Positions 7,574-15,355 of a DNA stretch of 64,000 bases are shown here, piece after piece. The stretch is from positions 21,436 through 85,435 of the forward strand of contig NZ_BQHI01000024.1 of NCBI RefSeq assembly GCF_021603585.1, written 5' to 3'. Below the pieces are notes generated by a model that was not told the DNA's origin, ran no database searches, and was given only the letters and a program-made list of their open reading frames with translations. Source of the stretch: Pseudomonas sputi (GTDB lineage Bacteria > Pseudomonadota > Gammaproteobacteria > Pseudomonadales > Pseudomonadaceae). Within the stretch, counting starts at the first letter, position 1, and each line of letters begins with the position of its first letter. The position numbers and the translations under genes were made by a program.

Positions 7574-9211
7574 ATGAAGTTCGAAAAGAACACCGAGCTC
7601 GATCAGGCCAATCTGCGCATCATCATCGCCAGCATTGCGCTGGTTTACATGGCCGTGCTCGGTTTCCTGCCGGGCCAGCGCTTCGATACTTATCTGCCGG
7701 TGGTTACCTACATTGCTCTGTTTCTACTGGCCTCCGTCGGTCTGCGCCAGGCCATCGTGCGCTGGCCGGGGCATTATCCGGCGCGGCGGATTTTCGGCAT
7801 GCTCCACGATTACACCGGCACCAGTTTCGGGCTGGTGGTCGGCGGTGAAGCGGCGTTGCCCATCTATGCCGTCATGGTCTGGGTCAATCTCGGTAATGGC
7901 ATGCGCTACGGCTCGCGCTACCTGGCGATCGCCACGGTGTTGGCGTTGCTGGCACTGCTGGCGGTTTATCGGTTGACGCCGTACTGGCAGGCGCAACCGT
8001 TCATGGTGTTGATGCTGATGATCACCAGCACGGTGATTCCGGTGTATGCGCACCTGCTGCTGGAACGCACGCGCAAGGCATCTGAAGAAGCGGTCGCCGC
8101 CAATCTGGAGAAATCACGTTTCCTGGCCCAGGCCAGTCATGACCTGCGCCAGCCGATCCACTCCATCGGCCTGTTTACCGCATGCCTGCGCGAGTCACGG
8201 CTGGGCGAGGAAGAGCGGCGGCTGGTGGACAGCATCGACCGTTCGCTGCTCAACGTGTCGCAGCTGTTTCGCTCGATTCTCGATCTCTACACCCTTGATA
8301 ACGGGCGGATTCTGCCCCGGTTGCAGACGCTTGAACTGGGCGAGTGGCTGGCGGATCTGATCCGCCAGAATGCCGAAGCCGCACGCTGGGCAGGTGTGGA
8401 GTTGCGTCTGCGGCCTTGTGAACATTGGGTACGCACCGATCCGGCGTTGCTGGCAACCATGGTCCAGAACGTGCTTTCCAACTGCTTCAAATACGGCGCC
8501 CACCGGCCGGTGCTGATTGGTGTGCGCAAGCGCGGCGCGGGTTTGGCCATCGCGATCTATGACCGGGGCAGCGGCATCGCCGAAGAGCATTTGCCCAAGG
8601 TGTTCGAGGAGTTTTATCGGGTTCGCCAGTTGCGCGACAAAGACGTTGAAGGCGTGGGGCTGGGGCTGTCGATTGTCCGGCGCCTGGGGCAGTTGATCGG
8701 TGTTGACGTCACGATCCGCTCACGGCTTGGGCGTGGCACGGCGGTGACCTTGCATGGGCTGCCGCTGGCGCCGCCGCAGGTGCCGGTCAATCGTGAGGAG
8801 GCTCGTCTGGTCGGTCTACTGACGGGGTTGAAGGTGTGTCTGGTAGAGGATGATCGCAACGTTCTGTTGGCGACCTCGGCGTTGCTCGAGCGTTGGGGCT
8901 GCGTCGTGCAGGCCGAACTGAGCGGGCAGGGTCTGGTCACGGACTGCGACATCATCGTTGCCGACTATGACCTCGGTTCCCACAGTACCGGCATCGAATG
9001 CATCGATGAGGTTCGCCGTCAGCGCGGTTATGCGGTGCCGGCCATGATCATCACCGGGCACGACATCGAAAAAATTCAGGCGGCCCTGCACGATCGCCAG
9101 ATCGCCATTCTGTCCAAGCCGGTCCGCCCGGCCGAGCTGCGCGCGACCTTGCGTGCGCTGCGCGACCGGCAGACCGAAGGGGTCAGCGCTTACACAGATA
9201 GTCTTGCGTGA
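7574..9211 (+). CDS. Hybrid sensor histidine kinase with N-terminal membrane domain and C-terminal receiver
   Basis: 545 residues from the ATG at 7574 (AAGGACG upstream); an ATG at 7544 is an alternative. Residues 12-162 form about six membrane helices without an obvious periplasmic sensor loop, so it may sense the membrane or its energy state. The dimerisation domain has His189 in QASHDLRQPIHS. The ATPase domain shows NVLSNCFKYG (N box), DRGSGI (G1) and GVGLGLSIV (G2). A receiver follows at 420-530 with Asp426-Asp427, Asp464 and Lys515. The His motif HDLRQP and this layout are typical of the ErcS'/NahK-like group. Its 3' end overlaps a convergent lipoprotein gene by 29 bp. Confidence 0.88.
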   Translation: MKFEKNTELDQANLRIIIASIALVYMAVLGFLPGQRFDTYLPVVTYIALFLLASVGLRQAIVRWPGHYPARRIFGMLHDYTGTSFGLVVGGEAALPIYAVMVWVNLGNGMRYGSRYLAIATVLALLALLAVYRLTPYWQAQPFMVLMLMITSTVIPVYAHLLLERTRKASEEAVAANLEKSRFLAQASHDLRQPIHSIGLFTACLRESRLGEEERRLVDSIDRSLLNVSQLFRSILDLYTLDNGRILPRLQTLELGEWLADLIRQNAEAARWAGVELRLRPCEHWVRTDPALLATMVQNVLSNCFKYGAHRPVLIGVRKRGAGLAIAIYDRGSGIAEEHLPKVFEEFYRVRQLRDKDVEGVGLGLSIVRRLGQLIGVDVTIRSRLGRGTAVTLHGLPLAPPQVPVNREEARLVGLLTGLKVCLVEDDRNVLLATSALLERWGCVVQAELSGQGLVTDCDIIVADYDLGSHSTGIECIDEVRRQRGYAVPAMIITGHDIEKIQAALHDRQIAILSKPVRPAELRATLRALRDRQTEGVSAYTDSLA

Positions 9212-9491
9212 TGGTGGTTTGCAGGCAGTTGTACTGGCCCATGGTGCGGCAGATGTTTTTCTCCGAGCCCGACACTTCGGCGCTCTTGTAGCCCCAGACC
9301 TTGCAACGTCCTTCAGCCGCGGCCAACCCTTGAGCGGCGGAGGTTTGCCCGCTTTCGAACTGGCCCAGTTCATAGGAGATCTGGACAACGCCGTCGGTCT
9401 TGCTGCCGCCGGTGGCTTCCCATTGCTTGGGGGTGGCGCAGCCGGTGAGAACGACGGCCGCGAGGCTGAGGGTGGCGATGAGTGTTTTCAT
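9183..9491 (-). CDS. YecR-like lipoprotein
   Basis: 102 residues with a lipoprotein signal peptide (MKTLIATLSLAAVVLTGC, lipobox Cys18). The mature part matches the YecR-like family: ATGGSKTDGVVQISYELGQFE, then a cysteine-containing C-terminus with probable disulfides (CKVWGY, NICRTMGQYNC, DYLCKR). The ATG at 9491 is chosen because it begins the signal peptide. E. coli YecR is flagellar-regulon linked, but no motility gene is nearby. Its last 29 bases overlap the 3' end of the convergent kinase gene, so each transcript is antisense to the other there. Confidence 0.8.
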   Translation of the reverse strand: MKTLIATLSLAAVVLTGCATPKQWEATGGSKTDGVVQISYELGQFESGQTSAAQGLAAAEGRCKVWGYKSAEVSGSEKNICRTMGQYNCLQTTITQDYLCKR

Positions 9492-9550
9492 GATTGAACG
9501 CAATCCTTTACCGGATGAGAAGAGGCGTTGGAACGGTTTTCTGCGCCGGA

Positions 9551-9865
9551 TTACTGGTACGGAATCGGCGACGCGCCTTTGGGCAGGCAGGACAGCGGAG
9601 GCGTCATGATGCCCATGCTGGCCACTGCGATGATCGCGCCGCTGGGCAGCTCGCAGTTGTATTCGCCAGCGGCGGTGTAGGCGGTGTAATAGGTCAGCGT
9701 GCTGTCGTTGCGGATGTTGCCGATCCTGGTGACCGGTTGGCCGATGACGGTCTGGGCACGTTCGCGCATGCTGTCTTCGGTGGGTTTGGCGGTCTGGCAA
9801 CCGCTAGCGCCGAGGAGCAGGGCACCGAGAATCGAGATTCTGGCGAGGCTGAGCTGCAGTTTCAT
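9551..9865 (-). CDS. Small outer-membrane-type lipoprotein, hypothetical
   Basis: 104 residues with signal peptide and lipobox (LLLGASGC, Cys23). The ATG at 9865 has an AGGAAG ribosome binding site. The mature part is short, with two further cysteines (YNCELPSG, PLSCLPKG) that could form a disulfide. No named domain recognised; the shape (TVIGQPVTRIGNI) resembles small BamE/OmlA-like lipoprotein folds but that is weak. It lies 59 bp upstream of the YecR-like lipoprotein on the same strand and may be co-transcribed. Confidence 0.7.
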   Translation of the reverse strand: MKLQLSLARISILGALLLGASGCQTAKPTEDSMRERAQTVIGQPVTRIGNIRNDSTLTYYTAYTAAGEYNCELPSGAIIAVASMGIMTPPLSCLPKGASPIPYQ

Positions 9866-9988
9866 GGTGTTTCTTCCTTGGTGTTGTTGTTTTTCCAGGC
9901 ACAACGATCCCGCGCACTGCACAGCGGCAATGTTGGGGAGCGTCGGGGGTTGCGAGGGAATATAACGCCAGGGAACGGGGTGGTCGAT

Positions 9989-10004
9989 TAGCACAAATGT
10001 GCTA
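9989..10004. promoter_or_regulatory. Short perfect inverted repeat, candidate operator
   Basis: TAGCACA and TGTGCTA are separated by two A. It lies 124 bp upstream of the lipoprotein start at 9865 and just below the terminator of the repeat-protein gene. A dimeric regulator could bind it, but none can be named. Confidence 0.3.
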
Positions 10005-10008
10005 GTGC

Positions 10009-10037
10009 GGCGCAACCAGCGGTGGGCTGGTTGCGCC
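10009..10037 (-). terminator. Terminator hairpin of the repeat-protein gene
   Basis: GGCGCAACCAGC (10009-10020) pairs perfectly over 12 bp with GCTGGTTGCGCC (10026-10037), eight bases past the stop of the minus-strand gene that ends at 10046. No long T-run follows. Confidence 0.6.
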
Positions 10038-10045
10038 GATAGCGG

Positions 10046-10693
10046 TTATTGCGGGCTGTTGAACTGGTCGGAATAGCTGCCGCTCATGAGGGCGGAAGCC
10101 ACCTGATCCGAACCGACGCCTGCGCGGGAATAGGCGAGCCGGCTGGCGCCGACCTTGTCTGCGCCATCGGCGGCGAGGGCGCCAGCGCCGACGTGATCGG
10201 AACCGTCAGAGGCAACGGCGCCAGCACCGACATGATCCGCCCCATCAGAAGCAACTGCTCCAGCACCGACATGATCCGCGCCATCAGAGGCGACGGCTCC
10301 GGCGCCAACATGATCGGCACCGTCAGAGGCGACGGCTCCAGCACCGACGTGATCCGCGCCATCAGAGGCGACGGCGCCAGCACCGACATGATCCGCGCCA
10401 TCAGAGGCGACGGCTCCGGCGCCAACATGATCGGCACCGTCAGAGGCGACGGCGCCAGCACCGACGTGATCCGCGCCATCAGAAGCAACAGCCCCAGCAC
10501 CGACATGATCCGCGCCGTCAGAGGCGACTGCTCCAGCGCCGACGTGATCCGCGCCGTCAGAAGCAACTGCTCCGGCGCCGACATGATCCGCCCCATCCGA
10601 CGCCAATGCCTGTGCCTGCGCAGCCCAGACACTGGGCATTGCCACTGTTGCCGCAACTGCCAGGACAAGGCCCGGCCAAAGCGTGTACTTCAT
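10046..10693 (-). CDS. Secreted repeat protein: twelve tandem 13-residue DGADHVGAG-type repeats
   Basis: 215 residues from the ATG at 10693 (GGAG eight bases upstream); a GTG at 10705 is less likely. A Sec signal peptide (MKYTLWPGLVLAVAATVAM to about WAAQA) is followed by eleven units of SDGADHVGAGAVA, ten of them identical and one variant, a twelfth divergent unit (ADGADKVGASRLA), and a 28-residue non-repeat tail. The unit has Asp-Gly and His residues that could bind cations, but this is inference. Short Pseudomonas secreted proteins with DGADR/DGADK repeats, sometimes labelled 'phage infection protein', look related; their function is unknown to me. It is monocistronic. Confidence 0.75.
   Translation of the reverse strand: MKYTLWPGLVLAVAATVAMPSVWAAQAQALASDGADHVGAGAVASDGADHVGAGAVASDGADHVGAGAVASDGADHVGAGAVASDGADHVGAGAVASDGADHVGAGAVASDGADHVGAGAVASDGADHVGAGAVASDGADHVGAGAVASDGADHVGAGAVASDGSDHVGAGALAADGADKVGASRLAYSRAGVGSDQVASALMSGSYSDQFNSPQ
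10133..10600. repeat. Tandem array of twelve 39-bp coding repeats with a 117-bp higher-order period
   Basis: The 39-bp unit encodes the 13-residue repeat. Synonymous differences between units are not random: GGCGCCAACATGATCGGCAC starts at 10301 and again at 10418, exactly 117 bp (three units) apart, with the flanking units also matching. This points to recent duplication of a three-unit block. Confidence 0.9.
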
Positions 10694-10705
10694 GATGTTC
10701 TCCAC

Positions 10706-11240
10706 GCCCCATCAGCCACACAGCAACCGAGCTCTACCCGTCATTCGATCATTGACGGAAGGCTCGTCGGCCCGGGGTCAACCAGATTGGTGAGTGGCAC
10801 GGGGGCACCGGAAGGTGCACGGGTGTCGACGGTTTACAGGAATCCGCAAAGCGAGCTGAGAAGTATAGTTCGCCCTTGGCGGGAGGCAGGCCGAAGGGGC
10901 GTGAAGGCGATAGTCGGTTAGCTTCCTTGCAGGCCTGCGCTAGAAAACAATCAGTCTAAAAACCGCGTAGCGCAATGCCGCGTGTTTGCTAGGCTCAAGA
11001 ATGTAGGCGAAGACGCAGACTGATGCGCAAGCGGATAGCGAGGAAGCGTTGGGCGCGTTCCGAAGGGTACACGGTTAGAAAGAACCCCGCGCTGGGTTCC
11101 AGCCCTTATGCCGTGTGAAGCAGCAGAGCACATTGCCTGTACTGTGGGAGTCCTGAGAAACCTCGTAAGCCAGAGACCAGCACTGGCCGCCTACTCAAAT
11201 ACCAAAGCCCGCCTCGCGCGGGCTTTGACGTTTTCCGGCT
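10706..11240. other. 535-bp gene-free stretch with structured sequence
   Basis: No convincing gene on either strand. It holds the promoter region of the repeat-protein gene, a nested hairpin (ACACGG 11069-11074 with CCGTGT 11111-11116, enclosing GAACCC 11082-11087 with GGGTTC 11094-11099), and a terminator at 11203-11227. A non-coding RNA on the plus strand is possible but I recognise no family. Confidence 0.5.
11203..11227. terminator. Strong terminator hairpin
   Basis: CAAAGCCCGC (11203-11212) pairs perfectly with GCGGGCTTTG (11218-11227). It lies 14 bp beyond the stop of the minus-strand cystathionine gene and can also terminate plus-strand transcription coming from the gene-free stretch. 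Confidence 0.75.
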
Positions 11241-12419
11241 TTAGATACTGGCCAACGCCTGCGCCAGATCCGCACGCAGGTCCTCGATGTCCTCGACGCC
11301 CACCGACAGACGCACCAGGCTGTCACCGATGCCAAGTTTGGCGCGGGTTTCCGCCGGGATGGTTGCGTGAGTCATGATCGCCGGGTGCTCGATCAGACTT
11401 TCCACACCGCCAAGGCTTTCGGCCAAAGCGAAGATCTGCACGTTCTCCAGGAAGCGCCGGGCGCCCGCCAGATCACTGTTCAGATCCAGGGAAATCATCC
11501 CGCCGAAACCACGCATCTGCCGCTTGGCCAGTGCGTGCTGCGGGTGCGATTCCAGACCCGGGTAATAGACGTGTTTGACCTGCGGCTGTTGCTCCAGCCA
11601 GCGCGCCAGTTCCAGCGCGTTGCTGCAATGACGCTCCATACGCAGCGCCAGTGTCTTCACGCCGCGCAGGGTGAGGAACGCGTCGAACGGGCCGGAAATG
11701 GCGCCGACGGCGTTCTGCAGGAAGCCCAGGCGCTCGGCCAGCGCAGGATTGTCGCCCACTACCGCGATCCCGCCGATCACGTCGGAGTGACCGTTCAGGT
11801 ACTTGGTGGTCGAGTGCAGCACGATGTCGAAGCCCAGTTCCAGCGGACGCTGAATCCATGGGCTGGCAAAGGTGTTGTCGGCCACGCAGATGATCCCGCG
11901 CGCCTTGCAGATGCGCGCAATGGCGGCGAGGTCGGACAGGCTCAGCAGCGGGTTGGTCGGGGTCTCGACCATGACCATGCGCGTGTCGTCCTGCAGCGAC
12001 GCTTCGAAGGCCGACAGATCGGCCAGATCGACGTAGCTGAACCGATGCCCGGCACTGCGCTGGCGCACCTTGTCGAACAGGCGGAACGTGCCGCCGTACA
12101 GGTCATTGCCGGAGACGATGTGCGAGCCGGCGTCGAGCAGTTCGAGCACGGTGGAAATCGTCGCCAGCCCGGACGCGAAGGCGAACGCCTGGGTGCCGCC
12201 CTCCAGATCCGCCACGCAGCGCTCCAGGGCAAAACGCGTCGGGTTGTGCGAACGACCGTAGTCGAACCCCTTGTGCACGCCGGGGCTGTCTTGCAGGTAG
12301 GTGGAGTTGGCGTAGATCGGCGGCATCAGCGCGCCGGTGGTCGGGTCCGGCGTTTGCCCGGCGTGGATCACGCGGGTGGCGAAACCCTGTTGACGGGCGT
12401 TTTTGTCGTGCTGGCTCAT
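11241..12419 (-). CDS. Cystathionine gamma-lyase / gamma-synthase family PLP enzyme
   Basis: 392 residues of the Cys/Met metabolism PLP-dependent family. The cofactor lysine lies in [16 protein letters not shown], and the family substrate-binding motifs [13 protein letters not shown] and ETPTNPLL are present. The start ATG at 12419 overlaps the stop of the cystathionine beta-synthase gene by 4 bp (ATGA), so the two are translationally coupled. Together they make the reverse transsulfuration route from homocysteine to cysteine, as in P. aeruginosa PA0399-PA0400, which favours gamma-lyase activity over gamma-synthase. Confidence 0.88.
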   Translation of the reverse strand: MSQHDKNARQQGFATRVIHAGQTPDPTTGALMPPIYANSTYLQDSPGVHKGFDYGRSHNPTRFALERCVADLEGGTQAFAFASGLATISTVLELLDAGSHIVSGNDLYGGTFRLFDKVRQRSAGHRFSYVDLADLSAFEASLQDDTRMVMVETPTNPLLSLSDLAAIARICKARGIICVADNTFASPWIQRPLELGFDIVLHSTTKYLNGHSDVIGGIAVVGDNPALAERLGFLQNAVGAISGPFDAFLTLRGVKTLALRMERHCSNALELARWLEQQPQVKHVYYPGLESHPQHALAKRQMRGFGGMISLDLNSDLAGARRFLENVQIFALAESLGGVESLIEHPAIMTHATIPAETRAKLGIGDSLVRLSVGVEDIEDLRADLAQALASI

Positions 12420-13792
12420 GCCAGGGATCTCCGTAATTGATTGAGCATGTCGACGCGGGTGATCAGGCCGTGGAAGCCTGATGCGTCGGCGATGATGGCC
12501 ACCAGGCCGCTGCTGAGCACGGCTTCCAGTTCAGCCAGCGTGGCGCCGGGGGCGAGGGTTTGCAACTTGTCGGTCATCGCGCTGGAGACCGCTTTGCTGA
12601 AGAGCGAGGCATCTTCATGCACGCGCACCAGAATGTCCGATTCGTCGATCACGCCGACCAGTTGTTTGCCATCCACCAGCACCGGCAGTTGTGAAACGTC
12701 GGCCAGGCGCATGCGCTGGAACGCGGTCATCAGCGTATCGTCCGGACCAACGCTGACGACTTTGCCGTCTTCGAAGCGTCGGGCAATCAGGTCGCGCAGG
12801 TCGCCGTAGCGCTTGCGCTGCAACAGGCCCTGATCGGTCATCCACTGATCGTTGTAAACCTTCGACAGGTAACGGGTGCCGGTGTCGCAGACGAAGCTGA
12901 CCACACGTTTCGGCTCGGTCTGTTCGCGGCAGTAACGCAGTGCGGCGGCGAGCAGGGTGCCGGTGGACGAACCGCCGAGAATGCCCTCGGCTTTCAGCAA
13001 TTGGCGCGCATGATCGAAGCTTTCTTCGTCGCTGATCGAGTAGGCACTGCGCACGCTCGACAGGTCGGTGATCGACGGAATGAAGTCCTCGCCGATGCCT
13101 TCCACCGCCCACGAACCTGCGGTGCCGAGATGCTGGCTGCGGCTGTATTCAGCCATCACCGAACCGACCGGATCGGCCAGGACCATTTCCAGATCCGGTT
13201 GCACGCGCTTGAAGAAGCGGGTCAGGCCGGTCAACGTGCCGGCTGAACCGACACCCACTACGATCGCGTCCAGGTCATGCTCGGTCTGGGCCCAGATTTC
13301 CGGCCCGGTGCTGCATTCGTGGGCCAGCGGGTTGGCGGGGTTGTTGAACTGGTCGGCGAAGAAGGCGCCGGGAATGTCCTTGGCCAGACGCGCAGCGACA
13401 TCCTGGTAATACTCGGGATGACCCTTGCCGACATCGGAGCGGGTGATGTGCACTTCGGCGCCCATGGCCTTGAGGTGCAGGACTTTTTCGGTGGACATTT
13501 TGTCCGGCACCACCAGCACCACCCGGTAGCCCTTGGCGCGGCCGACCAGGGCCAGGCCCAGACCGGTATTGCCGGCGGTGGCCTCGACAATCGTGCCACC
13601 GGGTTGCAGGCGACCGTCGCGTTCAGCAGCGTCGATCATGGCCAGACCGATACGGTCCTTGATCGAGCCGCCGGGGTTCTGTGATTCGAGTTTGAGAAAC
13701 AGTGTGCAGGGGCCGGTATCGAAGCGGGTGACTTGTACCAGCGGTGTATTGCCGATCAGCCCAAGTACGGCAGGGCGTGAATCCTTTGACAT
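12416..13792 (-). CDS. Cystathionine beta-synthase
   Basis: 458 residues. The N-terminal PLP domain belongs to the CBS/cysteine synthase fold type II: the PLP lysine lies in SQNPGGSIKDRIGLAMI, the asparagine loop in EATAGNTGLGLAL, and the phosphate loop in GGSSTGTLL. Residues from about 340 form a CBS-domain pair (VGPDDTLMTAFQRMRLADVSQLPVL and a second copy) that may sense an adenosyl ligand. It condenses homocysteine and serine to cystathionine. The ATG at 13792 has a GAGGTGAAGAG ribosome binding site; the longer open frame lacks support. It is the first gene of a two-gene operon with the lyase. Confidence 0.9.
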   Translation of the reverse strand: MSKDSRPAVLGLIGNTPLVQVTRFDTGPCTLFLKLESQNPGGSIKDRIGLAMIDAAERDGRLQPGGTIVEATAGNTGLGLALVGRAKGYRVVLVVPDKMSTEKVLHLKAMGAEVHITRSDVGKGHPEYYQDVAARLAKDIPGAFFADQFNNPANPLAHECSTGPEIWAQTEHDLDAIVVGVGSAGTLTGLTRFFKRVQPDLEMVLADPVGSVMAEYSRSQHLGTAGSWAVEGIGEDFIPSITDLSSVRSAYSISDEESFDHARQLLKAEGILGGSSTGTLLAAALRYCREQTEPKRVVSFVCDTGTRYLSKVYNDQWMTDQGLLQRKRYGDLRDLIARRFEDGKVVSVGPDDTLMTAFQRMRLADVSQLPVLVDGKQLVGVIDESDILVRVHEDASLFSKAVSSAMTDKLQTLAPGATLAELEAVLSSGLVAIIADASGFHGLITRVDMLNQLRRSLA

Positions 13793-13904
13793 CTCTTCAC
13801 CTCTTTGTGGTGTTGATCGCGTTCCATTCGCGGGGAAAAAGCACGCGTGCAACATAGGCTCAGACCTGTGCTGTCGCAACCTTTAAACGGCCGGAAACAC
13901 TGCC

Positions 13905-13930
13905 ATTTCGATCTAACGATAGAACGAAAT
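13905..13930. promoter_or_regulatory. Inverted repeat upstream of cystathionine beta-synthase
   Basis: ATTTCGATCT (13905-13914) and AGAACGAAAT (13921-13930) form a 10-bp inverted repeat with one mismatch and a 6-bp spacer, 113 bp upstream of the gene start. It is a plausible binding site for a dimeric regulator of sulfur metabolism. Confidence 0.35.
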
Positions 13931-14189
13931 CAGCGAGGGGCAGGCAGTGATTTGCAGGGGTTTATACGCAGGCGTCATCGAGTATTGAAAGGGCGTCTTC
14001 AGCGTCACGAAGCGCTTGATCCGGTAGTAAAAATCTTGCAGCGAAAAATGCTGATTGATTGCTCGTCAGAATGTGAAATACACACCGCCGCAAAGTCACG
14101 TCATACCAATCTCAGGTGCCGGGCAGATTTTTTTCGCCGCGATTTACCCGGTATGCAGCGTTTGCAATCCCGGACGATGCACGATTAAT

Positions 14190-14213
14190 ATACGATCCAT
14201 ATACACTTCGTAT
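14190..14213. promoter_or_regulatory. Candidate autoregulatory operator of the ParD-like/Map operon
   Basis: ATACGA (14190-14195) and TCGTAT (14208-14213) form an inverted repeat 12 bp upstream of the ParD-like start, in AT-rich promoter-like sequence. Antitoxins of the ribbon-helix-helix type normally bind such sites in their own promoters. Confidence 0.4.
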
Positions 14214-14224
14214 CGGATATTGCC

Positions 14225-14485
14225 ATGGGCATCGTAAAGATTTCAGAGGACATGCACGAGAATCTGCGCATCTCCAGCAACGCACTCAGCCGCTCGATCA
14301 ACGCGCAGGCCGAACACTGGATGCGCATCGGCATGCTCGCCGAGCTGTATCCCGACCTTGATCACCACGCCATTTGCCGGTTGCTGATTCGCGCCGAGCA
14401 GTCGGGCGGTCTGGATCTGCAACACGTCTGCGCACTGGCGGATGCCGCGCAGAACGCCTCGGTCAAAGAGGCGGACAAGGCATGA
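14225..14485 (+). CDS. ParD-like antitoxin-family protein (PF11903 type)
   Basis: 86 residues. The N-terminus (MGIVKISEDMHENLRISSNALSRSI) is a ribbon-helix-helix-like DNA-binding segment, and the centre (NAQAEHWMRIGMLAELYPDL) is the conserved core of ParD-like proteins. No ParE or RelE toxin gene follows. Instead its stop overlaps the start of a methionine aminopeptidase gene by 4 bp. An inverted repeat just upstream suggests autoregulation. The protein may act as a repressor or partner of the aminopeptidase; this is inference. Confidence 0.8.
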   Translation: MGIVKISEDMHENLRISSNALSRSINAQAEHWMRIGMLAELYPDLDHHAICRLLIRAEQSGGLDLQHVCALADAAQNASVKEADKA

Positions 14486-15273
14486 GAAACCCGATCAAGA
14501 TCAACACCCAGGCCGAAATCGCCCAATCCCGCGAGGCCGGAAGACTGGCCGCCGAGGTGCTGGCGATGCTGGTGCCGCACGTCAAGGCCGGGGTCACCAC
14601 CGATCAGCTCGACCAGTTGTGCAACCACTACATCGTCAACGTGCAGAAGGCGATTCCAGCCAACGTTGGCTATCACGGCTTCCCGAAGACCGTTTGCGCG
14701 TCGGTCAACGAAGTGGTCTGCCATGGCATTCCGTCGAAGCGCGTGCTGAAGGACGGCGACATCGTCAACCTCGATATCGCGGTAATCAAGGACGGCTGGT
14801 TCGGCGACACCAGCCGCATGTACGTGGTCGGCGAACCGACGCCCGAGGCGCGACACCTGATCAAGACCACTTATGACGCCATGTGTGCCGGTATCCGCGT
14901 CGTGCGGCCGGGTGCCACGTTGGGCGACATCGGCCATGCGATTCAGAGCCTGGCGGAGAAGGAGGGATTCAGCGTGGTGCGCGAGTACTGCGGTCACGGG
15001 ATCGGCAAGGTTTATCACGATGAGCCGCAGGTGCTGCATTACGGTTATCCGCAGCAGGGGCTGAAGCTGAAGGCGGGGATGATCTTCACCATCGAACCGA
15101 TGCTCAATGCCGGCAAGCGGCATGTGAAGAGCCTGGCGGATGGCTGGACGGTGGTGACCAAGGATCAGTCGTTGTCGGCGCAGTGGGAGCACATGGTGGC
15201 GGTGACAGAAGACGGGTTTGAAGTGTTGACGGCCTGGCCCGACGAAATGGATGGGTTTGCGCCGATCAGGTAG
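14482..15273 (+). CDS. map: Type I methionine aminopeptidase (accessory paralogue)
   Basis: 263 residues with the metal ligands of MetAP in place: two Asp in VNLDIAVIKDGWFGDTSRM, His in CGHGIGKVYHDEP, Glu in FTIEPM and a final Glu in SAQWEHMVAV. It removes N-terminal methionine from nascent proteins. The ATG at 14482 overlaps the ParD-like stop (ATGA). The housekeeping map of Pseudomonas normally lies beside rpsB-tsf, absent here, so this is probably a second copy. A terminator hairpin follows. Confidence 0.88.
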   Translation: MRNPIKINTQAEIAQSREAGRLAAEVLAMLVPHVKAGVTTDQLDQLCNHYIVNVQKAIPANVGYHGFPKTVCASVNEVVCHGIPSKRVLKDGDIVNLDIAVIKDGWFGDTSRMYVVGEPTPEARHLIKTTYDAMCAGIRVVRPGATLGDIGHAIQSLAEKEGFSVVREYCGHGIGKVYHDEPQVLHYGYPQQGLKLKAGMIFTIEPMLNAGKRHVKSLADGWTVVTKDQSLSAQWEHMVAVTEDGFEVLTAWPDEMDGFAPIR

Positions 15274-15298
15274 TCCGAGTCGCCTGCTGGCCCTCACT

Positions 15299-15329
15299 CC
15301 CGCCCTCTCCCGGAGAGAGAGGGCGGGGG
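15299..15329. terminator. Terminator hairpin after map
   Basis: CCCGCCCTCTC pairs with GAGAGGGCGGG around CCGGAGA; the stem is GC-rich and perfect over about 11 bp. It lies between the convergent map and ABC-transporter genes and can serve both. The T-run is poor. Confidence 0.6.
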
Positions 15330-15355
15330 CAGGATTTAACAAATGACGCGTTTTT

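Larger units (their letters stand above)
13793..14224. other. 432-bp divergent intergenic region
   Basis: Carries the promoters for the transsulfuration operon (minus) and the ParD-like/Map pair (plus). Two inverted repeats, annotated separately at 13905-13930 and 14190-14213, are candidate operators. No coding sequence is convincing. Confidence 0.5.

Noticed and set aside
10133-10600. CRISPR-like 39-bp periodic array
   Set aside because: The repeats are contiguous with no unique spacers, stay in frame and encode protein repeats; no cas genes.
10049-10921. Plus-strand open frame through the repeat array (IRAIRGDG repeats)
   Set aside because: Opposite strand of the repeat protein, which has a signal peptide and ribosome binding site; the plus frame has neither.
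10951-11133. 60-codon minus-strand open frame in the gene-free stretch
   Set aside because: No ribosome binding site or domain, and it overlaps the structured hairpin; left as unexplained sequence.
14225-15273. Classical ParDE toxin-antitoxin system
   Set aside because: Only the ParD-like half is present; the partner is a MetAP with an intact metal site, not a ParE/RelE toxin.
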